Below are positions 1 through 5,314 of a stretch of DNA of 5,314 nucleotides, in pieces. Position 1 is the stretch's first letter; every line of letters begins with the position of its first letter. Location of the stretch: NCBI GenBank assembly GCA_947457025.1, contig CANGUI010000163.1:1-5314 (forward strand). Reading direction: 5' to 3'. The translations under genes were made by a program, and so were the position numbers. The notes under the pieces are model-generated. The model was given only the letters and a program-made list of their open reading frames with translations, ran no database searches and was not told the origin of the DNA. Origin of the DNA: Flammeovirgaceae bacterium. GTDB lineage: Bacteria > Bacteroidota > Bacteroidia > Cytophagales > Cyclobacteriaceae.

Positions 1-63
1 CGGTTGAAGCAAGACGAAATTGACGGCATTAAGGACGCACTTGCTGAGGTATTCGAGTTGTAA
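1..63 (+). CDS. C-terminal end of an unidentified upstream gene (partial)
   Basis: The first reading frame is open from the window edge to a TAA at 61-63 and gives 20 residues, ending in the sequence ALAEVFEL. The peptide is highly charged (Lys, Asp, Glu) with regularly spaced hydrophobic residues, as in an amphipathic helix, which is common at protein C-termini. The other two forward frames hit TGA stops within the first 21 bases. Twenty codons are too few to assign a family. In many genomes dnaE2 follows imuB, but the visible residues do not let me call this ImuB, and the 305-base gap to dnaE2 argues against tight coupling. It could also be chance open sequence, since the reverse complement of this stretch is open as well. 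Confidence 0.5.
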   Translation, partial: RLKQDEIDGIKDALAEVFEL

Positions 64-146
64 CCCGGAGATTCCGACAGCGGCCGATTAGAGTGATGAC
101 GTTTGCTCGTTAACTACATGAGTAAATCTCATTGCGTATACGAACT
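64..146. other. Intergenic spacer, nothing recognised
   Basis: This spacer follows the upstream stop codon and holds no gene. A small stem (CGGA 66-69 with TCCG 73-76) lies just after the stop but has no T-run behind it, so it is not a convincing terminator. There is an 8-bp palindrome, CGTATACG, at 135-142. GACGTTTG at 98-105 is one base off a Bacteroidota -7 box but lacks a suitably spaced -33 TTG. I see no LexA-like operator of the GAAC-N4-GTTC kind. Confidence 0.5.
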
Positions 147-266
147 GCGTGAGGGATTGAGCGGGTGTGTTTGAGCCCGCAACGGCATGTGCGGTGGGTG
201 GCGAGCCGCGAAAGCCCGACCGGGGCTGGCCTCAAAAAAATATGAAACCAGCCCCGGGCACGCCCA
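147..266 (+). repeat. Structured GC-rich intergenic element, probably a dispersed repeat
   Basis: Seen directly: this block carries several inverted repeats. GCGGG 161-165 pairs with CCCGC 176-180, GCGG 191-194 pairs with CCGC 206-209, and CCGGGGCTGG 220-229 pairs perfectly with CCAGCCCCGG 248-257 around an 18-base A-rich loop. GGGC 256-259 also pairs with GCCC 262-265 at the right edge. From memory, the left-end motif GCGTGAGGGATTGAGCGG (147-164), the inner motif GCGAAAGCCCG (208-218) and the GCCC-rich right end match the layout of a dispersed intergenic element common in Bacteroidota genomes. I cannot verify this without a search. Boundaries are approximate and orientation is given by those motifs. 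No convincing protein is encoded here. Confidence 0.45.
220..257. other. Perfect 10-bp GC-rich inverted repeat (hairpin)
   Basis: Arms CCGGGGCTGG (220-229) and CCAGCCCCGG (248-257) are exact reverse complements with nine G-C pairs and one T-A pair, separated by 18 bases that include a run of seven A. The RNA of either strand should fold into a stable stem. No T-run follows the stem on either strand, so a standard intrinsic terminator is unlikely. It is best read as the core stem of the surrounding repeat-like block. Confidence 0.7.
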
Positions 267-288
267 TGATAACCGCTAGTTTCCGGAC

Positions 289-326
289 GCTGATCTCTGG
301 CAAGAAACCAGTAACCAGAGACCAGC
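289..326 (+). promoter_or_regulatory. Leader hairpin upstream of dnaE2
   Basis: GCTGATCTCTGG (289-300) pairs with CCAGAGACCAGC (315-326) at 11 of 12 positions, with one A-C mismatch (293/322), around a 14-base loop. The hairpin ends 42 bases before the polymerase start codon. The bases after it are almost free of G and T, so this is the last strong structure in the putative leader and the start itself should be unpaired. Regulation of dnaE2 mRNA is an inference; the pairing itself is visible. Confidence 0.5.
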
Positions 327-368
327 ACCCAACAACCAACAACTGTGAACTAACAACTAACAACCAAC
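306..368 (+). repeat. Nine in-phase degenerate 7-bp tandem repeats next to the dnaE2 start
   Basis: The 63 bases divide exactly into nine heptamers with consensus AACYARC: AACCAGT, AACCAGA, GACCAGC, ACCCAAC, AACCAAC, AACTGTG, AACTAAC, AACTAAC, AACCAAC. The third base is C in all nine units, bases 1, 2 and 5 are A in eight of nine, and base 4 is always C or T. The last unit ends on the base before the GTG start, and the register is lost on both sides. The tract is A/C-rich, nearly G-free in its second half, and contains no Shine-Dalgarno sequence, so it gives an unstructured approach to the start codon. Confidence 0.75.
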
Positions 369-3300
369 GTGTACTCCGAACTCCAAACCACTTCCAACTT
401 CACCTTTCTGCGCGGGGCTTCGCACCCGGAGGAGTTGGTGCAGCGGGCTGCGGAGTTGGGCTATGAGGCCATTGCCATCACCGACCGCAACACGCTGGCG
501 GGCATTGTGCGGGCGCATGGAACAGCGAAGAAGCACGGCATTCGTTTTATTCCCGCGTGTCGGGTGGATGTGCAGGATGGACCCAGTCTGCTGGCGTACC
601 CCACGGACATCCACGCGTATGCGCGGTTGTCGCATTTGCTCACGGTCGGTAACCTGCGCACGGAGAAAGGCAAGTGCGAGTTGTTCCGGGCCGATGTGTA
701 CGCACACGCGGGCGGCATGCAGTGGGTGGTGGTTCCACCGCCTGCTTTGCGCGATGATTTTTCGTGGCCCGAAGAATTTTTACAGATGATTGGCGAATAC
801 CGTGAAGCGCTGGGCGACTCACTATCAATTGCCGCCACGCGCATGTACCTCGGACTGGACGGCAAGCGACTGCACCGCATTCACCAACTTAGTGAGCAGT
901 TGAATGTTCGTATGGTGGCCACCAACGATGTGCACTACCACTGCGCTGAGCGCAGGGAGTTGCAGGATGTGGTTACGTGTGTGCGCGAGAAGTGTACCAT
1001 CCACACGGCTGGCTTCCGCCTGCACCCAAATGCCGAGCGCTACCTGAAGCCGGTGGAAGAAATGCAGCGGCTGTTCCGGACCTATCCGCAAGCGATTGAA
1101 AATGCACGTGCCATTGCCGGGGCGTGTCGCTTTTCACTGGATGAACTGAACTATCAATATCCGAAAGAGATCACCAGCGCGGGCCGCAGTCCGCAGGAGG
1201 AACTCGTGCATTTAACCTGGCAGGGCGCGCGCGACCGTTTTGGCGACCACATCCCCGACAAGGTAAAAGCCACGATTCAGTACGAGCTGAATTTCATCGC
1301 GCAGATGAAGTATGCGGAGTATTTTCTTACCGTGTACGACATTGTGCGCTACGCCCGCGAGCAAAAAATTCTGTGCCAGGGGCGCGGCTCGGCTGCCAAC
1401 TCCACGGTGTGCTACTGCCTGGGCATCACGTCTGTAGATCCGGCCAAGTTCGATCTGCTGTTCGAGCGCTTTATTTCGGCTGCGCGCAATGAGCCGCCCG
1501 ACATTGATGTGGACTTCGAGCACGAAAGGCGCGAGGAGGTGATGCAGTACATCTACACCAAATACGGGCGCGACCGGGCTGCCGTAGTAGCCACCGTTAC
1601 CGAACTGCATCACAAAGGCGCCATCCGCGATGTGGGCAAAGTCATGGGCCTCTCGGCCGACACCATCACGCGGCTGTCGGGCCTGATCTGGAGTTTTTCG
1701 GCCGATGGCTTCGACCCCGTGCGCATCCGCTCGCAGGGCATCAACCCGGACGATGCACTGATCAAAAAGGTACTCGACCTCACCGCCCAGTACATGGGCT
1801 TTCCGCGTCAACTCGGCCAGCATACGGGCGGGTTTGTGATCACGCAAGGTAAACTCAGCGACCTGTGCCCGATTTTAAACGCGCGCATGGAGAACCGCAC
1901 CAACATTGAGTGGAACAAAGACGACATTGAGACGCTGAAGTTTTTGAAAATTGATGTGCTCGCGCTGGGCATGCTCACGTGCATCCGCAAAGCGTTTGAC
2001 CTGGCCAAACAACACTACCACCTGGACCTCACGTTGGCCAACATTCCGCAAGACGACCCGGCCGTGTACGACATGGTAAGCCATGCCGATACCGTTGGGG
2101 TGTTCCAGATCGAGAGTCGCGCACAGCAGTCGATGCTGCCGCGGCTGAAGCCGAAGTGTTTTTACGATCTGGTCATTGAAGTGGCCATTGTGCGGCCGGG
2201 GCCCATACAGGGCGACATGGTACATCCGTATCTGCGCAGGCGCAATGGCGAGGAGCCCATTGAATATCCATCGCCCGCGTTGAAAGAGATACTGGGCCGC
2301 ACGCTGGGCGTACCGTTGTTTCAGGAGCAGGCCATGAAGATCGCCATCGTGGCGGCCGGCTTTTCGCCCACCGAAGCCGATGAACTGCGCAGGAGCATGG
2401 CCACCTTTAAAGCCAAGGGGCTGGTGTCGCACTTTGAAAAAAAGTTGATTGATGGCATGATCAAAAACGGATACTCAGCAGAGTATGCCAAGCGGGTTTT
2501 TCGGCAGCTGGAAGGATTCGGCAGCTATGGCTTTCCGGAAAGTCATGCCGTGAGTTTTGCGTTGCTGGTGTATGTGTCGGCCTGGCTGAAGTGCTATTAT
2601 CCCGATGTGTTTACCTGCGCGCTGCTGAACAGTTTGCCCATGGGCTTTTATCAGCCGGCCCAGCTGGTGACCGATGCCCGCAAGCATGGCGTGGAGGTGC
2701 GGCCCGTGGATGTGAACTACTCCACCTGGGATCATCACCTGGAAGAAAAGGCGGGGAAGTACTGTGCCCTGCGGCTGGGCTTCCGGCAGGTGAAGGGCCT
2801 GCGCGAAGACGACATCCGGCTGCTGGAGCAGGCCCGCGGCAGCGGCTTCACCTCGGTTCAGCAGCTGCATGCCTTAGCATTAGGGGAGGCCACGCTGGAA
2901 AAACTGGCCGATGCCGATGCGTTCCGTTCGTTGCAGTACGACAGGCGGCAGGCGCTGTGGCAGGTATCGACTCAGGAAAAGCCCACGGCTGTTTTTGGTA
3001 GTGGCCTGATGGAAGAGCCTGCCGTGGAATTGCCGGACATGGCACTCTCCGAACACGTGGTGCACGACTATGCCGCCACCTCGCTGTCGCTGAAGGCGCA
3101 CCCTGTTCATTTTCTGCGCCCGCACTTAGAGCAACTGCGCGTTACCGCCACGGCAGCGCTGGCCACCGCCCAGAACGGTGCCCCGGTGAAAGTAGCGGGC
3201 CTGATTCTGATCCGGCAGCGGCCCGGCACCGCCAAGGGTGTATGTTTTGTGACGCTGGAAGATGAAACGGGCGTGGCCAACCTGGTGATCTTTGAAAAGC

Positions 3301-3608
3301 AGTTTGATGTGTACCGTAAGGAAATCATTCAGGCGCGCCTGCTGCTGGCCGAGGGCACGGTGCAGAAAGAAGGCGAGGTGATTCACGTAATCGTGAAGCG
3401 CTGCTTCGATGTATCGGCTCTGCTGCGCACGCTTACCCCGCAGATGCAGCGCGAGCTGGCCGTGGCCGCTTCGCGGGCCGATGAGAAGACAGCCATCCAC
3501 GATCCGCGCAGGACCGCACCCCCCGGCCCCGGCTCCACAGGAGATGGGGAGAAAAGCAGGCCCGGAGCACAAACCAAAATCTGGTCGGAAGGGCGTAATT
3601 TCCGGTGA
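369..3608 (+). CDS. dnaE2: Error-prone DNA polymerase, DnaE2/ImuC family (C-family Pol III alpha-like)
   Basis: This 1079-residue protein extends DNA across lesions during damage-induced mutagenesis. In other bacteria it works with ImuA and ImuB, and ImuB supplies the sliding-clamp contact. The N-terminal PHP domain (about 1-210) opens with the family signature SNFTFLRGASHPEEL at 9-23, and NDVHYH lies at 186-191. The first metal-binding histidine of active PHP domains is replaced by Asn10, as is usual for DnaE2. The polymerase core has GRGSAANS at 338-345, PDIDVDF with Asp378, Asp380 and Asp382, and Asp529 in LKIDVLAL; these are the expected catalytic acids. VFQIESRAQ (578-586), VRPGPIQG (608-615) and YGFPESHA (720-727, the DnaE2 form of the Pol III motif) follow. 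A helix-hairpin-helix-like region covers about 820-870 and an OB-fold about 940-1013. A Pro/Gly-rich linker leads to the terminal GRNFR, typical of the family. The GTG start is forced: an in-frame TAA lies at 351-353 and homologues begin at this residue. Length is normal and no frameshift is seen. Confidence 0.97.
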   Translation: MYSELQTTSNFTFLRGASHPEELVQRAAELGYEAIAITDRNTLAGIVRAHGTAKKHGIRFIPACRVDVQDGPSLLAYPTDIHAYARLSHLLTVGNLRTEKGKCELFRADVYAHAGGMQWVVVPPPALRDDFSWPEEFLQMIGEYREALGDSLSIAATRMYLGLDGKRLHRIHQLSEQLNVRMVATNDVHYHCAERRELQDVVTCVREKCTIHTAGFRLHPNAERYLKPVEEMQRLFRTYPQAIENARAIAGACRFSLDELNYQYPKEITSAGRSPQEELVHLTWQGARDRFGDHIPDKVKATIQYELNFIAQMKYAEYFLTVYDIVRYAREQKILCQGRGSAANSTVCYCLGITSVDPAKFDLLFERFISAARNEPPDIDVDFEHERREEVMQYIYTKYGRDRAAVVATVTELHHKGAIRDVGKVMGLSADTITRLSGLIWSFSADGFDPVRIRSQGINPDDALIKKVLDLTAQYMGFPRQLGQHTGGFVITQGKLSDLCPILNARMENRTNIEWNKDDIETLKFLKIDVLALGMLTCIRKAFDLAKQHYHLDLTLANIPQDDPAVYDMVSHADTVGVFQIESRAQQSMLPRLKPKCFYDLVIEVAIVRPGPIQGDMVHPYLRRRNGEEPIEYPSPALKEILGRTLGVPLFQEQAMKIAIVAAGFSPTEADELRRSMATFKAKGLVSHFEKKLIDGMIKNGYSAEYAKRVFRQLEGFGSYGFPESHAVSFALLVYVSAWLKCYYPDVFTCALLNSLPMGFYQPAQLVTDARKHGVEVRPVDVNYSTWDHHLEEKAGKYCALRLGFRQVKGLREDDIRLLEQARGSGFTSVQQLHALALGEATLEKLADADAFRSLQYDRRQALWQVSTQEKPTAVFGSGLMEEPAVELPDMALSEHVVHDYAATSLSLKAHPVHFLRPHLEQLRVTATAALATAQNGAPVKVAGLILIRQRPGTAKGVCFVTLEDETGVANLVIFEKQFDVYRKEIIQARLLLAEGTVQKEGEVIHVIVKRCFDVSALLRTLTPQMQRELAVAASRADEKTAIHDPRRTAPPGPGSTGDGEKSRPGAQTKIWSEGRNFR

Positions 3609-3720
3609 GCGCGTGCACGTTGCCTTCTGCGGTTTTGAACGTTGCGCCACGGCAGCTGCGGGGTGAGTCGGGCTTTCCATGGCGGGATTCTAAAAGCAGT
3701 TCGAAATGCTGCCGCGGTGG

Positions 3721-3757
3721 ACAACCGTTTTGCTACCTTTGGTTGTTTGTAAAACGG
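3721..3757 (+). promoter_or_regulatory. Two overlapping inverted repeats around the transporter promoter
   Basis: ACAACC (3721-3726) is the exact complement of GGTTGT (3741-3746), and CCGTTTT (3725-3731) is the exact complement of AAAACGG (3751-3757). The left arms share two bases and the pairings cross, so the hairpins would either exclude each other or form a pseudoknot. They surround the -7 box. They could be operator half-sites or leader structures, or chance in a short T/A-rich stretch. Confidence 0.35.
3734..3741 (+). promoter_or_regulatory. Bacteroidota-type -7 promoter element
   Basis: TACCTTTG fits the Bacteroidota primary sigma factor -7 consensus TAnnTTTG exactly and lies 24 bases before the proposed ATG at 3766. 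No clear -33 TTG is found at the usual spacing near 3710; the closest is a weak CTG at 3709-3711. Transcription would begin around 3746-3750, giving a short leader of about 20 bases. Confidence 0.55.
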
Positions 3758-3765
3758 ATGAGGTG

Positions 3766-5314
3766 ATGGTGGCCGATCTTTTCAAAATGCTTGCCGGCAT
3801 CGGGGTGTTTGTGGTGGGCATGGGCTTCCTGGAAGAAAGCCTGCGCCGCCTGGCGGGCCGCACCTTTAAACTCTTTCTGCGTCAACATACTTCCAGTAAA
3901 ATCAAGGCCATCGGGGGAGGGGCGCTCGTTACGGCCGCGCTGCAGAGCAGTTCGGTGGTGAACCTGATGGTGCTCGCCTTTGTGGGCGCAGGCGTTATCA
4001 CGATGAAGAATGCGCTGGCCGTCATTCTGGGCGCCAACATCGGCACAACCCTCACGGGTTGGATGGTGGCCACCCTCGGTTTTGAAATTTCAATGGAGGC
4101 GCTGGCCTGGCCGCTCGTGGGCATCGGGGGCATTGCGCTGGCAGCCCTGCGCACGGGCTCAAAAGCGTTCTACTGGATGCGCTTCGTGTTCGGATTCGGG
4201 CTGCTGTTTATCGGGCTGGAATTCATGAAGACCAGTTTCCTTGCCCTGGCTCACACATTCGATTTTTCCGCGCTAAGCAACTATCCTGCCGTGGTGTTTG
4301 TGCTGGTGGGCGTGGTGCTCACGTCGGTCATTCAGTCGAGTTCGGCCACGGTGGCGATCGTGCTCGCGGCCCTCTATGCCAATTCGCTGTCGCTCCTGGC
4401 AGCCATGGCCGTGGTGCTGGGCTCGGAGGTGGGCACCACCATCAAGCTGCTGCTGGCCGCCATGGGCGGTGTGCCCGCCAAGAAGCGTGTGGCCTTCGGC
4501 AACTTCTTCTATAATTCCGTGGTGATCATGTTGGTGCTGATTTTCCTGCAGCCCATCCACACGCTGCTCACGGATGCGATGGGCCTCCGCAACCCGCTCA
4601 CGGCCCTGGTCTTCTTCCAAACCTTCATCAATGTGGCGGGCGTGCTTTTCTTTCTGCCTTTTCTGAATGTGTTTGAGCGCTGGCTCAGCAAGCGCTTCAG
4701 CGAAGACGATGGCGGCGCCCATTTTCTTTCGCTCGTGCCGCCGTCGGCTGGCGACCTCGCCGTGGAAACACTGGAAAAGGAGGCCGACCGCTACCTGTGG
4801 TACACGCTCGACTTCCTGCTGCATTCCTTCCACCTGCACGATGACTTCCATCCACCCGCTGTGGATCAGGCGTTTCATCGCAAACATCACGGTGACAAGT
4901 ACGAACAACTCAAGCGAGTGCACGGCGAGATGCACGCCTACTTTCTGGCGATCAACAAAAGTGCCCTTACGGCAGATGAAAGTGAACAGGCCGAACGCCT
5001 CATGTCATCCATCCGCAATGCGCTGTTTGCCTGTAAGAGCATACACGACTCGCTGGGCGACATTGATCAGTTCCGCAACTCCTCGAATGAGGCCAAATAC
5101 CGCTATTACCAGCGCGTGAAGGATTCCATGCACCGGTTTTGCCGCGAGGTGGAAGACATCATGCGGGTGGGCGGGGAGAGCAGCCGCTTCGAGCGGCTGG
5201 TGAAATTATTCCAGCAGGTGCGCGGGAGGTATCCCGAGGAGCTCAGGAAAATGTACGACCCCGCCACACGGGAGGCAGTGACGGAAGTGGAAGTCTCCAC
5301 GCTCATCAACTTCA
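3766..5314 (+). CDS. Na/Pi-cotransporter family membrane protein with C-terminal PhoU-like domain (3' end beyond window)
   Basis: The frame is open for 516 codons to the window edge. It belongs to the sodium-phosphate cotransporter family (NptA/YjbB-like), which moves inorganic phosphate across the inner membrane coupled to sodium. Residues 1-305 contain about eight hydrophobic segments and the two family repeats: ALQSSS at 58-63 with GANIGTT at 89-95, and VIQSSS at 188-193 with GSEVGTT at 219-225. The QSSS motifs form the substrate and sodium site in this family. Residues from about 330 onward are soluble, helical and rich in charged residues, as in the PhoU-like domain found in many bacterial members; this part is His-rich at 353-390. 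Related proteins are usually about 550-600 residues, so a modest C-terminal piece is missing. ATG 3766 fits the usual N-terminus (about seven residues before the first membrane helix). In-frame alternatives are GTG 3763, GTG 3769 and ATG 3706; the last would add 20 residues but place the start upstream of the -7 box. Transport direction cannot be told from sequence. Confidence 0.92.
   Translation, partial: MVADLFKMLAGIGVFVVGMGFLEESLRRLAGRTFKLFLRQHTSSKIKAIGGGALVTAALQSSSVVNLMVLAFVGAGVITMKNALAVILGANIGTTLTGWMVATLGFEISMEALAWPLVGIGGIALAALRTGSKAFYWMRFVFGFGLLFIGLEFMKTSFLALAHTFDFSALSNYPAVVFVLVGVVLTSVIQSSSATVAIVLAALYANSLSLLAAMAVVLGSEVGTTIKLLLAAMGGVPAKKRVAFGNFFYNSVVIMLVLIFLQPIHTLLTDAMGLRNPLTALVFFQTFINVAGVLFFLPFLNVFERWLSKRFSEDDGGAHFLSLVPPSAGDLAVETLEKEADRYLWYTLDFLLHSFHLHDDFHPPAVDQAFHRKHHGDKYEQLKRVHGEMHAYFLAINKSALTADESEQAERLMSSIRNALFACKSIHDSLGDIDQFRNSSNEAKYRYYQRVKDSMHRFCREVEDIMRVGGESSRFERLVKLFQQVRGRYPEELRKMYDPATREAVTEVEVSTLINF

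Larger units (their letters stand above)
3609..3765. other. Intergenic region between dnaE2 and the transporter gene
   Basis: The 157 bases after the dnaE2 stop hold no gene. The first part (3609-3700) is GC-rich and has a GCAGCTGC palindrome at 3652-3659, but no stem followed by a T-run, so I cannot point to a dnaE2 terminator. The last 60 bases carry the promoter-like box and inverted repeats described separately. The change from GC-rich to mixed composition near 3690 fits the start of a new transcription unit. Confidence 0.6.

Noticed and set aside
98..105. dnaE2 promoter at GACGTTTG
   Set aside because: One mismatch to TAnnTTTG in the important first base, no -33 TTG at proper spacing, and it would give a 260-base leader.
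220..257. Intrinsic terminator
   Set aside because: The stem is strong, but neither strand has a T-run after it, and it lies over 150 bases past the upstream stop codon. The A-run is in the loop.
110..328. Minus-strand 72-residue ORF in the intergenic region
   Set aside because: It runs through the repeat-like block and leader hairpin, its composition is that of translated GC-rich non-coding DNA, and I recognise no motif or ribosome binding site.
306..368. CRISPR array
   Set aside because: Units are 7 bp, directly tandem without spacers, and degenerate.
1212..1847. Minus-strand 211-residue ORF
   Set aside because: It lies entirely antisense to the conserved polymerase core of dnaE2. Long antisense frames are expected opposite GC-rich coding sequence.
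3617..3645. Direct repeat ACGTTGC (3617-3623 and 3639-3645) after dnaE2
   Set aside because: Only 7 bp, two copies, no associated structure; likely chance.
4273..4935. Minus-strand 220-residue ORF, rich in His, Gln and Glu
   Set aside because: It is antisense to the transporter frame, whose QSSS motifs and membrane helices are clear. Its odd composition comes from the complement of Val/Leu/Ala-rich membrane codons.

Overview
The window looks like a piece of a Bacteroidota chromosome, probably a moderately GC-rich member of the Cytophagales or Chitinophagales type. This is inference from four signs: a TAnnTTTG-type -7 box in front of the second gene, no usable Shine-Dalgarno sequence in front of the first, a non-coding block that resembles intergenic repeats I remember from Bacteroidota genomes, and an A/C-rich heptamer leader. 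No rRNA or tRNA gene is present to fix the taxonomy.

Layout. Positions 1-63 hold the last 20 codons of an unidentified upstream gene. Positions 64-368 are a 305-base gene-free stretch in three parts: a plain spacer (64-146), a structured GC-rich block with several inverted repeats (about 147-266), and a leader with a strong hairpin (289-326) and nine in-phase degenerate 7-bp repeats (306-368). The last repeat unit abuts the GTG start of the next gene. Positions 369-3608 encode a complete 1079-residue error-prone DNA polymerase of the DnaE2/ImuC family, with the catalytic aspartates and the family's conserved C-terminal end intact. Positions 3609-3765 are a short gap with a good Bacteroidota-type -7 element and two mutually exclusive short inverted repeats. 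From 3766 to the window end runs a Na/Pi-cotransporter-family membrane protein with a C-terminal PhoU-like domain, cut off by the window edge.

How the genes relate. The two main genes are on the same strand but look functionally unrelated: translesion synthesis during DNA damage on one side, sodium-coupled phosphate movement on the other. The promoter-like box and gap between them suggest separate transcription. The usual DnaE2 partners, ImuA and ImuB, are not in the window; the 20 visible upstream residues cannot be assigned to either. I see no CRISPR array, insertion sequence, RNA gene or new multi-gene system. The most unusual material is the non-coding 147-368 stretch.
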